The notes under the pieces are model-generated. The model was not told the DNA's origin. It ran no database searches and worked only from the letters and a program-made list of their open reading frames with translations. The position numbers and the translations under genes were made by a program. DNA of 9,075 nt, from assembly GCA_026645375.1 (NCBI GenBank), contig JAPFFX010000367.1:1-9075 (forward strand), in the 5' to 3' direction. Below, in pieces: positions 1 to 6,168 of this stretch (position 1 is the stretch's first letter; every line of letters starts with the position of its first letter). This DNA is from Citricoccus sp. WCRC_4. Lineage in GTDB: Bacteria; Actinomycetota; Actinomycetes; Actinomycetales; Micrococcaceae.

Positions 1-1482
<1,482 letters not shown>

Positions 1483-1531
1483 GGCAACCTCTCTGTCGGC
1501 GGATCATGTCCGCAGTATCTGTGGCCCGGAC

Positions 1532-1555
1532 CCGTCCGGGGTCAGCCGTCCGGGG
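1532..1555. repeat. Direct repeat CCGTCCGGGG x2 in the aceE upstream region
   Basis: Two identical 10-base copies lie at 1532-1541 and 1546-1555, starting 14 bases apart, about 50-75 bases before the aceE GTG. The first copy also forms small dyads with the bases before it (CCGGA/TCCGG). They could be a regulator site in the aceE leader, but short G/C repeats arise easily in such DNA. Confidence 0.3.
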
Positions 1556-1709
1556 CAAGTCAGACCGGCCCATTGCTTCCACGTCCGACTGTAACGCCTG
1601 CGGACCTTACGGTGCAGTTCAGTACACGGACATGGCCCGGTGCTACGGGGCGCAGTAATCTGGGTGGGATGATGCCCGCTTGGTCATCACGGAAACTGCA
1701 AGGAGAGAT

Positions 1710-2162
1710 GTGAACCAGCCAGACTCCGCCCCCGCCGTCGGGCGTATTGCGGAGACCAGCGTCGGACCCGCCGCCCGGATGGGGCTGTCCGAAGGCCAGC
1801 TGGTCCAGGAACTCGGCTTCGACGAGGACATCGACTTCGACTTCCGGGACGCCCTGGAAGACGAGCTCGGCACCGAAATGCTGACCGAGGAGGACCAGGA
1901 CCCCGTAGACGCCGTCGTCCTGTGGTGGCGCGCCTCCGACGGTGATGTCGAGGACCTCGCCGACGCACTGATGGATGCGCAGACCTCGCTGGACGCCGGG
2001 GGCATGCTGTGGTTGATGACGCCGCGTAACGGGCGCGAGGGCCACGTCCAGCCGGCCGACGTGGCCGAGGCGGCGCCGACCGCCGGACTCCACGTCACCA
2101 CGACGGCCGGGGTCTCCGCCGACTGGACCGCCTCGCGTCTGGTCGGCAAGCGCAACCGGTGA
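1710..2162 (+). CDS. DUF3052 domain protein
   Basis: This is a 150-residue acidic cytoplasmic protein of the DUF3052 family, whose biochemical role is not known to me. Family features in order are a GLSEGQLVQELGFDEDID segment, an acidic stretch with EDQDPVDAVVLWWR, DLADALMDAQTSLDAGGMLWLMTPR, then GREGHVQPADVAEAAPTAGL near the C-terminus. It has no signal peptide or membrane segment. The GTG at 1710 is chosen over a TTG at 1680 because AAGGAG (1700-1705) sits 4 bases before it and nothing comparable precedes the TTG. A possible -10 (TAATCT, 1656-1661) lies upstream without a clear -35. It is followed after 9 bases by ahpE, so the two are probably cotranscribed. The same pair sits divergent from aceE in mycobacteria, which supports the call. 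The function remains open. Confidence 0.9.
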   Translation: MNQPDSAPAVGRIAETSVGPAARMGLSEGQLVQELGFDEDIDFDFRDALEDELGTEMLTEEDQDPVDAVVLWWRASDGDVEDLADALMDAQTSLDAGGMLWLMTPRNGREGHVQPADVAEAAPTAGLHVTTTAGVSADWTASRLVGKRNR

Positions 2163-2171
2163 GCCCTCCCG

Positions 2172-2660
2172 GTGGCTGAGGCTCCCGCCCTGCGGGACCA
2201 GCACGGACAGTCCTGGCCGTGGCCGCCGCTCGCCCCGGAGCCGGACCTGTCCGAGGGGGCCGACGGCGCCTCCGTGCCGTTGCGCTGCTGGCTCTTCTTC
2301 CTTCCCGGGGCCTTCACCCCCGTGTGCACCGCCGAGCTGGGCTGGGTGGACGAGCTGGCCGGGCGACTCTCCCCGACCGGCGTCGGGCTGCGGGTGATCA
2401 GTTGTGATTCCGCCGCCGTGCTGCGCGCCTTCGGCGACGCCCACGGGGTGGGCACCCCCCTGCTCTCCGACTTCTGGCCGCACGGCGCCGCGGCACGCAG
2501 CGTCGATGCCTTCGACGACCGCACCGGACGCGCCCGGCGGGTCAGCGTCCTCGTGGACGCCGCCGGCCGGGAAGTGCGGCGCGTCGAGGCAGCACCGGGG
2601 CAGGAACGGCGACTGGCCGACCACCTGTCCGGTGGCGACGCCGGGCCGGCCCGGTACTGA
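2172..2660 (+). CDS. ahpE: AhpE-type 1-Cys peroxiredoxin
   Basis: A thiol peroxidase of the AhpE class, which reduces hydroperoxides through a single peroxidatic cysteine in the cytoplasm. The 162-residue protein (about 153 in M. tuberculosis AhpE) carries the peroxiredoxin PxxxTxxC motif as PGAFTPVC: Pro45, Thr49 and peroxidatic Cys52. It also has LLSDFWPHGA, a hallmark of AhpE rather than of AhpC or BCP. The N-terminal part (residues 1-35) is longer and more divergent than usual, with DQHGQSW in place of the common DQNG-type start. Cysteines at 39 and near 84 are additional; whether either resolves Cys52 is unknown. No good Shine-Dalgarno precedes the GTG at 2172, which starts 9 bases after the DUF3052 stop, so translation probably depends on coupling. 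Synteny with DUF3052 and aceE matches the mycobacterial ahpE locus. Confidence 0.88.
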   Translation: MAEAPALRDQHGQSWPWPPLAPEPDLSEGADGASVPLRCWLFFLPGAFTPVCTAELGWVDELAGRLSPTGVGLRVISCDSAAVLRAFGDAHGVGTPLLSDFWPHGAAARSVDAFDDRTGRARRVSVLVDAAGREVRRVEAAPGQERRLADHLSGGDAGPARY

Positions 2661-2670
2661 GGAGGCCGTC

Positions 2671-2706
2671 CAGCACGGTCCTTCGGTGGTGGAGGATCCA
2701 GTGCTG
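2671..2706 (+). terminator. Candidate terminator hairpin after ahpE
   Basis: Nested stems lie 10 bases after the ahpE stop: an outer CAGCAC/GTGCTG (2671-2676 with 2701-2706) and an inner TCCTTC/GGAGGA (2679-2684 with 2691-2696, one wobble) around a GGTGGT loop. There is no T-run, which is common for actinomycete terminators, so the call rests on position and pairing only. A separate 12-base palindrome, GTCGTCGACGAC, follows at 2721-2732. Confidence 0.35.
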
Positions 2707-2796
2707 TCCTCGTCGGGCAGGTCGTCGACGACAAAGGGGGGGATGACCCCGGGCGTCCCCTCGGTGCGCGTGGCGCGAAGGCGCGGAGCCCTGCGG

Positions 2797-2802
2797 TACC
2801 CT
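2797..2802 (+). promoter_or_regulatory. Possible -10 box of the tRNA-Val gene
   Basis: TACCCT fits the TANNNT form of actinobacterial -10 boxes and lies 68 bases before the tRNA. No convincing -35 sits at the expected spacing (CGCGAA at 2774-2779), so this is a weak call. Confidence 0.3.
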
Positions 2803-2869
2803 GTTGTGGCACGCGCACCCTGCACGTCGAGGCCGTAGGCCGAGCCGCCCCGGGGTCCGACCTGCATCA

Positions 2870-2945
2870 GGGCCTTTAGCTCAGCTGGTAGAGCACTGCG
2901 TTTACACCGCAGGTGTCGTCGGTTCGATCCCGGCAGGGCCCACCA
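2870..2945 (+). tRNA. tRNA-Val (anticodon TAC)
   Basis: A complete 76-base cloverleaf that delivers valine at GUA and related GUN codons. The acceptor stem GGGCCTT (2870-2876) pairs with AGGGCCC (2935-2941, one wobble). The D-arm is GCTC-AGCTGGTA-GAGC. The anticodon stem CTGCG/CGCAG (2896-2900, 2908-2912) holds loop TTTACAC with TAC at 2903-2905. The T-arm carries GGTTCGATCCC. The CCA end is encoded (2943-2945). The 3' half is overlapped on the other strand by a small ORF. Confidence 0.97.
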
Positions 2946-3219
2946 CGTCCTCCACACACCAGTCCCTCGCCGTCGGCCGTCCCACCAGGGGCCGGTCGCA
3001 GGGCTGCGTGACGTGTTCGTGGCCGGTCAGGTCGAGGTGGTGAGGGCCCACCTGCAGGGTGAGGCCGATGAGTTCCACCTGGGGGTTGCGCTGGGACCCG
3101 GTGGTGGTTGCCACCGTCCGCACGATGAGGTCACGCAGGGTTCCGGTGACATCGATGCCATAGCCGGTGACGCGGATGGTGCGGCCGATGTGTCCCGGGG
3201 TGAGGTCGCGGGTCTTCAT
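2902..3219 (-). CDS. Small hypothetical protein, C-terminus antisense to tRNA-Val
   Basis: A 105-residue reading frame of unknown function. The first 70 or so residues look genuine: they begin MKTRDLTPGHIGRTIRVTGY, contain DVTGTLRDLIVRT, have strong G/C bias at third codon positions, and resemble in style small proteins of actinobacterial phages and integrated elements (my recollection, not a search). A GGAAAG-type ribosome-binding site precedes the ATG at 3219, and the ATG overlaps the upstream small gene's stop as ATGA. The last part is suspect: it ends GPAGIEPTTPAV, a string that arises whenever a frame runs antisense through a tRNA 3' end, and its stop is supplied by the tRNA anticodon loop. 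The original C-terminus may therefore have been lost where this DNA joins the tRNA. It could be a truncated remnant or a real gene with a tRNA-derived tail. Confidence 0.5.
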   Translation of the reverse strand: MKTRDLTPGHIGRTIRVTGYGIDVTGTLRDLIVRTVATTTGSQRNPQVELIGLTLQVGPHHLDLTGHEHVTQPCDRPLVGRPTARDWCVEDVVGPAGIEPTTPAV

Positions 3220-3401
3220 GGCGGGGTCTCTTTCCGGTCTCCCAGTGTCGGCACCCGCCGCGCACCGGACGTGCCGGTCCGTGCATCGCCGCGTTCTGGT
3301 CGGGAGTCATGGGGGATGAGGGCGCGCCCGGTGACGTCCGCAGCGGATGTGACATGGTGGAGCCCGGTCTTGACGGTGCGCCGGTTCCTCACGTCACGCA
3401 T
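3216..3401 (-). CDS. Small hypothetical protein upstream of the MKTRDL gene
   Basis: A 61-residue frame of unknown function, MRDVRNRRTVKTGLHHV at its start and GDRKETPP at its end. I recognise no domain; it is basic and has no membrane segment. Two features favour it being translated. GGAGG sits 6 bases before the ATG at 3401, the best ribosome-binding site on this strand here. Its TGA overlaps the next gene's ATG (ATGA), the usual sign of coupled translation. Against it, third-position G/C is only about three quarters, lower than the neighbouring gene, especially in the second half. It may instead be a leader ORF whose role is to bring ribosomes to the following gene. A 23-base dyad lies inside it. 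Confidence 0.4.
   Translation of the reverse strand: MRDVRNRRTVKTGLHHVTSAADVTGRALIPHDSRPERGDARTGTSGARRVPTLGDRKETPP
3331..3353. promoter_or_regulatory. 23-base imperfect dyad, possible operator
   Basis: Arms GTGACGTCCGC (3331-3341) and GCGGATGTGAC (3343-3353) flank a single central A; 9 of 11 positions are symmetric. Read on either strand it encodes VTSAADVT, as a quasi-palindrome in register with codons. It could be a protein-binding site within the small minus-strand operon, or coincidence. Confidence 0.3.
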
Positions 3402-3760
3402 GGTCGGCCTCCGGGGATGGGGGCAGTGGTGATGATCCGTGCCGTGAGGGTATTCTGCGCCCGCACGGGGCCCGGTGCCACAGTGGGGTGTACCGCTTTA
3501 TCAGGACCTCCACCCCGGTTGCCCGAGTGCCGTCCACTCGATCGCCTCGTGTTCTGTTCCGGGCTGGTCGGTCGATTCGCCGCTCGACGGGAACGGGGAC
3601 TGCTCGCCCGCCGGGAGGCCGCGGGGCCGACCGTGCGCGGTGCCCACGGTTTTCATAGGGTCCGCCGGAGATGCTCTCCTCACGGTCCATCCTGTTCAAC
3701 GCAGCCGGCGTCCGGCCCGCGCCGGCGCGACGTTGGACGACTGATCCGACCGTGCGGCCC

Positions 3761-3856
3761 GAAGGGCGGGTCCCCAGTCCGTCCCTTCTGGCCCGGCGCC
3801 GCTGCTGATCAGCGGCACTCGCGAGGGTCCCGGTTCCCCAAGGCCGGGGCCCTCGC
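3761..3856. other. Cluster of three strong hairpins
   Basis: Three consecutive stem-loops are present. The first is GAAGGGCGG/CCGTCCCTTC (3761-3769, 3779-3788, one bulge). The second is GCCGCTG-CTGAT-CAGCGGC (3798-3804, 3810-3816), perfect. The third is a 13-pair stem, GCGAGGGTCCCGG (3821-3833) with CCGGGGCCCTCGC (3844-3856), broken only by one G:T pair, with a 10-base loop. No T-run follows. This could be a terminator, a structured small RNA or a repetitive extragenic element; either strand is possible. Confidence 0.5.
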
Positions 3857-3858
3857 CT

Positions 3859-3893
3859 GTGCGCCGTGCGTCGTGTGTCGTGCGTTGTGCGTC
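3859..3893. repeat. Five tandem 7-base repeats, consensus GTGCGTC
   Basis: Consecutive units are GTGCGCC, GTGCGTC, GTGTGTC, GTGCGTT and GTGCGTC, 35 bases with no gaps, immediately after the strongest hairpin and 207 bases before the SARP start. SARP regulators are known to bind direct heptamer repeats, usually in 11-base register; here the register is 7. A possible operator for the SARP itself, or a slippage-derived microrepeat. Confidence 0.5.
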
Positions 3894-3976
3894 GGACGCG
3901 GCAACCGGCCGTTGGCCCGCGGCTGCCACGACCTCCCGTCGTTCAGCAGCCGTGGGGCATCCGGGCGTGCGGGATC

Positions 3977-4027
3977 GGTGCCGACGGCACCCCCCGTTTT
4001 AGGGGGCCCGTGCCCCTAGGGCGGGGC
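3977..4027 (+). promoter_or_regulatory. Competing stems ahead of the SARP gene
   Basis: Segment 3986-3991 (GGCACC) can pair upstream with GGTGCC (3977-3982, loop GAC) or, as GGCACCCCCC (3986-3995), downstream with GGGGG (4002-4006) and GTGCC (4010-4014) around a GTTTTA loop with a CCC bulge. Part of that downstream arm is also used in GCCCC-TAGGGC-GGGGC (4012-4027). The three stems cannot all form, the layout expected of an attenuator or RNA switch. This holds only if transcription starts upstream of 3977, which I cannot see. Confidence 0.35.
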
Positions 4028-4100
4028 TACGAGTGCCGGGTCCCGGATGGAAGTGTCGGTCCTGCAGGTCCTGGGGAGAACGATCTTGGGGAGCAACGCC

Positions 4101-5087
4101 ATGGACACCACCTCCGTCGTCGACGCGCGCCGGGCGCCAGTGCCCGGTGCGGAGCAGCACCTGACCATCACCATGCTGGGGGCCCTGGAGGTGCGCCGCG
4201 GGGACGTCGTCCTGGGACCCCACCAGCTGGGTGGGCCCAAGTCCCGGCAGATCCTGGAGATCCTGCTGCTGCACCTGGGGACTCCCGTCTCGAAGGGACG
4301 GCTCATCGACTTGCTCTGGGAGGGGGCACCCCCGGTGGCGTCCGTCTCCACCCTGGAGTCCTACGTCTCGGTGCTCCGTCGCTGCCTGCAGCCAGGCCGT
4401 GGGAAGGCCGGGGCGCTGAGGACCACGACGGGTGGGTACTACCTCGACGCCTCCATGGTCGACCTCGACCTCACCCGGTTCAACGCGTTGGTGCGCCGCG
4501 CCGGCGGGTGCCCGCCGGCGCAGGCCTATCAGTGCCTGTGCGAGGCGCTGTCGCTGGCGTCCGCGCCGCTGCTGGGCAGCGAACTGCTGCCCGAGTGGGC
4601 CGAGGCAGAGCGCCGCCTCCAGAACTCCCGGACGGCCGCTGCCATGGTCCAGGCGGCGGACACGGCCCGGGAACTCGGACTGGACACCGAGGCCGTCGAC
4701 TGGTCCCAACGTGTCCTGGACACCGACGAGCTCAACGAATCCGCCTGGACGAGCATGATCCTGGCCCTGGAACAAGGTGGACACCCGGTGTCGGGCCTGC
4801 GGGCCTACGAACGGTGCCGGGCCGTCTTGGCCCGCGAGCTGGGGTGCAGCCCCGGGCCCGTCCTGCAGGACGCGCAGGAGAGACTGCTGCGCGCGACCTC
4901 CGCGTCGGGTGACGACTTCGGCCAGGTGATCCACGCGCTGCTGGCCATCCAGGGGGCGCTCGAGGGCGGGGGCCCGCAGGGTCACCGGCCGGCTCTGCCG
5001 GACCCGACGGACCGGGAGATCATCGTCCGGGACGCCGGCACCGTCATCTCCGGGTACCTGCACCGGGCCCTGCTGGATTCGGCCTGA
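4101..5087 (+). CDS. SARP-family transcriptional regulator (winged helix + BTAD)
   Basis: A DNA-binding activator of the Streptomyces antibiotic regulatory protein family. Of 328 residues, about 22-117 form an OmpR-like winged helix: MLGALEVRRGDVVLGP, GGPKSRQILEILLLHLG, LIDLLWEGAPP, TLESYVSVLRR and the TTGGYYLD wing. Residues about 122-266 are the BTAD domain (DLTRFNALVRRAG, LLGSELLPEWAEAERRLQ, WTSMILALEQGG, LRAYERCRAVLARELGCSPGP). A 60-residue tail follows without the ATPase/TPR modules of large AfsR-type proteins, so this is a small SARP. The ATG at 4101 is preferred because GGGGAG (4088-4093) lies 7 bases upstream; an in-frame ATG at 4047 has no good site and would add 18 residues. Such proteins often control secondary metabolism, and the two-component pair and oxidase downstream are plausible targets, but no biosynthetic gene is visible here. 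Confidence 0.92.
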   Translation: MDTTSVVDARRAPVPGAEQHLTITMLGALEVRRGDVVLGPHQLGGPKSRQILEILLLHLGTPVSKGRLIDLLWEGAPPVASVSTLESYVSVLRRCLQPGRGKAGALRTTTGGYYLDASMVDLDLTRFNALVRRAGGCPPAQAYQCLCEALSLASAPLLGSELLPEWAEAERRLQNSRTAAAMVQAADTARELGLDTEAVDWSQRVLDTDELNESAWTSMILALEQGGHPVSGLRAYERCRAVLARELGCSPGPVLQDAQERLLRATSASGDDFGQVIHALLAIQGALEGGGPQGHRPALPDPTDREIIVRDAGTVISGYLHRALLDSA

Positions 5088-5105
5088 CCCGGTCGACCCG
5101 GGCAG

Positions 5106-5131
5106 CCCGGTGGGGGCGCCTACCCCCCGGG
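5106..5131 (+). terminator. Candidate terminator hairpin after the SARP gene
   Basis: CCCGG-T-GGGG (from 5106) pairs with CCCCCCGGG (5123-5131), nine G:C pairs with a bulged T, 19 bases after the SARP stop. No T-run follows. Its place between the stop and the next promoter favours a terminator. Confidence 0.4.
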
Positions 5132-5161
5132 CGGCACCGTCCGACCCTGCGTCCACGTGGT

Positions 5162-5205
5162 CCGTACGGTGTGGCGTGCGCGACGCGCGGCCCTGCCCGT
5201 ACGGG
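5162..5205. promoter_or_regulatory. Paired CCGTACGG palindromes, possible operators
   Basis: Perfect palindromes CCGTACGG (5162-5169) and CCCGTACGGG (5196-5205) have centres 35 bases apart, and end 44 bases before the candidate -35 box of the two-component operon. A further palindrome, CCACGTGG, is at 5153-5160. Dimeric LuxR-type response regulators bind inverted repeats, so autoregulation is a possibility. Confidence 0.4.
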
Positions 5206-5248
5206 TACTCGATCACCGCGCGTTTCCGTCGACGAGAGCGATCCGGCG

Positions 5249-5278
5249 TTGCCTGTGCCCTGATCCCGGTCCTACGGT
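5249..5278 (+). promoter_or_regulatory. Candidate promoter of the leader/two-component operon
   Basis: TTGCCT (5249-5254) and TACGGT (5273-5278) are separated by 18 bases, a plausible housekeeping promoter. It would start RNA near 5285, giving a leader of about 195 bases before the response-regulator ATG. Confidence 0.45.
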
Positions 5279-5293
5279 GAGGCCTGCGGCGAT

Positions 5294-5311
5294 CCCCTGT
5301 CCCCCCAGGGG
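5294..5311 (+). other. Leader hairpin CCCCTG/CAGGGG
   Basis: A six-pair stem (5294-5299 with 5306-5311) and TCCCCC loop lie at the 5' end of the predicted leader RNA. An outer GAGGC/GCCTC pairing (5279-5283, 5312-5316) may extend it across a bulge. Role unknown; it could protect the 5' end or stop early transcription. Confidence 0.35.
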
Positions 5312-5359
5312 GCCTCCGGCCGCACACCGTTGGAGACCGCCACCGTCCGGGAGCAATCG

Positions 5360-5470
5360 ATGACCGTCCTGATCACCAGTCCGTCCGCGCCCGCTTCGGC
5401 CGGCTTCCGCAGACCGCACCCGGCCGAGGGGGATCCGTTCCCCCTCGGGCCGGTGATGCTCCGCCCCTAG
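5360..5470 (+). CDS. 36-residue candidate leader peptide before the response regulator
   Basis: A short open frame starting MTVLITSPSAPASAGF and ending GPVMLRP before TAG. GGGAG (5349-5353) lies 6 bases before its ATG, a better ribosome-binding site than that of the response regulator. Eight of 36 residues are proline, including the last one; a proline immediately before the stop slows termination, as in the TnaC leader peptide (established there, inferred here). It has no membrane segment or signal peptide. A 10-pair hairpin lies in its 3' half, its stop codon lies in the loop of a second hairpin, and the next gene begins 9 bases after the stop in a different frame. It is more likely a translated regulatory leader than a protein with its own job. 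It could be fortuitous, as no homologues can be checked here. Confidence 0.5.
   Translation: MTVLITSPSAPASAGFRRPHPAEGDPFPLGPVMLRP
5424..5448 (+). other. Strong hairpin inside the leader ORF
   Basis: CCGAGGGGGA (5424-5433) and TCCCCCTCGG (5439-5448) form a perfect 10-pair stem with a TCCGT loop. It lies in codons 22-30 of the leader ORF. Translating ribosomes would melt it; in their absence it could block transcription or shield the following start. No T-run follows. Confidence 0.55.
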
Positions 5471-5474
5471 GCGG
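5461..5474 (+). promoter_or_regulatory. Hairpin covering the response-regulator ribosome-binding site
   Basis: CCGCC (5461-5465) and GGCGG (5470-5474) pair around a CCTA loop. The right arm contains the only Shine-Dalgarno-like sequence (AGGCGGG) before the ATG at 5479, and the leader ORF's TAG stop (5468-5470) straddles the loop and arm. A ribosome ending the leader would open it, giving coupled translation. Pairing is visible; function is inferred. Confidence 0.45.
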
Positions 5475-5478
5475 GACC

Positions 5479-6165
5479 ATGGGCACGCCCGTGGGGCTCC
5501 TGGACGCCGAGGCAGACGGCACGCCGGGACACCGGTTGCGCGTCGTCGTGATCGATGACCACCGGACCTTCGCCGACCTGCTGTCCGGGGCCCTCGCCAG
5601 GGAGGCCGACCTCGACTGCGTGGGCCTGGCCTCCAGCGTGGCCGAGGGACTCGCGGTGTGCGCCGGACTGCGGCCGGACCTCGTGATCCTGGACTATCAG
5701 CTGCCGGACGGTGACGGACTGCAGGCGGCCGAGAGGATCCTTGACCAGGATCCCGCGGTCCGCATCGTCATGCTCACCGGGTTCCCCACGGCCCCGGCGA
5801 TCCGGCGGGCCGCAGCCATCGGGGTGTGCGGCTTCCTGCCCAAGGACGGAGTCCTGAGCTCGTTGCTGGAGGCCGTGCGCCGCGTCCGTCCCGGCGGGTT
5901 CCTCGTCGCCCCGGGCCTCGTCTCGGGACTGGACCTGCTGGGGAGCGGTCCCACCGGTCCGGGTCCGAGCCTGACCGCCCGTGAACTCGACGTCCTGCGA
6001 CTCATGTCCCAGGGGTACGACGTGACACGCAATGCCAGGACCCTGGGCATCTCCGTCCATACCTGCCGGGGCCATGTGAAGTCGATCCTGGCGAAGCTGG
6101 ACGCCCACAGCCAGTTGGAGGCGGTCGCCGCGGCCACCCGGCTGGGCATGCTCGGGGTGGGGTGA
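5479..6165 (+). CDS. NarL/LuxR-family response regulator
   Basis: A 228-residue two-component response regulator. The N-terminal receiver domain (about residues 20-138) has all key residues: acidic pair Asp26-Asp27, phosphoacceptor Asp72 in LVILDYQLPDGDG, switch Thr100 in VMLTG and Lys122 in FLPKD. The C-terminal LuxR-type helix-turn-helix (about 161-225) begins LTARELDVLRLMSQG and continues with SVHTCRGHVKSILAKLDAHSQLEAV, the recognition helix and dimer helix. Phosphorylation by the kinase encoded next should promote dimerisation on DNA. A nonconserved 18-residue N-terminal extension precedes the receiver. Its ribosome-binding site is weak and lies within a hairpin. Only three bases separate it from the kinase gene, so the two are one operon. 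Targets are not shown by sequence; the adjacent oxidase and the paired palindromes upstream are candidates. Confidence 0.95.
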   Translation: MGTPVGLLDAEADGTPGHRLRVVVIDDHRTFADLLSGALAREADLDCVGLASSVAEGLAVCAGLRPDLVILDYQLPDGDGLQAAERILDQDPAVRIVMLTGFPTAPAIRRAAAIGVCGFLPKDGVLSSLLEAVRRVRPGGFLVAPGLVSGLDLLGSGPTGPGPSLTARELDVLRLMSQGYDVTRNARTLGISVHTCRGHVKSILAKLDAHSQLEAVAAATRLGMLGVG

Positions 6166-6168
6166 GCG

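Larger units (their letters stand above)
3402..4100. other. Gene-poor, structure-rich region ahead of the SARP gene
   Basis: About 700 bases with no frame I accept as coding: open frames here have poor third-position bias and give Arg/Pro/Cys-rich products. It holds a short perfect hairpin CGAGTG-CCGTC-CACTCG (3524-3540), a TATTCT -10-like box at 3451-3456 without a good -35, a cluster of hairpins at 3761-3856, five tandem heptamers at 3859-3893, and the competing stems at 3977-4027. No sequence recognisable as a known riboswitch or an insertion sequence was found. The region is best described as an unusually long upstream region or a small structured RNA plus regulatory DNA. Confidence 0.6.

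Noticed and set aside
1680..1709. TTG at 1680 as the DUF3052 start
   Set aside because: No ribosome-binding site before the TTG; the AAGGAG lies inside this stretch and serves the GTG at 1710.
1560..2957. 465-residue minus-strand open frame across DUF3052, ahpE and the tRNA
   Set aside because: Antisense to two recognised genes, and its start region (WALPGSNRRHLRCKRSALP) is the usual false peptide read from antisense tRNA.
3394..3699. 101-residue minus-strand open frame overlapping the small gene at 3401
   Set aside because: The 8-base overlap is suggestive, but composition is Arg/Pro-rich, no ribosome-binding site precedes its ATG, and no family is recognisable.
3859..3893. CRISPR array
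   Set aside because: The units are 7 bases long with no spacers, and there are no cas genes.
3309..4019. 236-residue plus-strand open frame before the SARP gene
   Set aside because: Arg/Pro/Cys-rich, poor third-position bias, no good ribosome-binding site, and it crosses the hairpin cluster and heptamers. Kept as non-coding.
4047..4100. Upstream ATG at 4047 as the SARP start
   Set aside because: No Shine-Dalgarno before it, and the extra 18 residues precede the conserved domain; 4101 has GGGGAG at 7 bases.
2946..4100. Duplicate of the tRNA-Val 3' end as an attachment site
   Set aside because: I looked for a second copy of the GGTTCGATCCCGGC segment and found only partial likeness near 3570; no integrase or transposase gene is present either.
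3866..5327. Long frames overlapping the SARP gene on both strands (3866-4912 plus, 3999-5327 minus)
   Set aside because: Shadows of the SARP reading frame, which alone shows a domain match and a proper ribosome-binding site.
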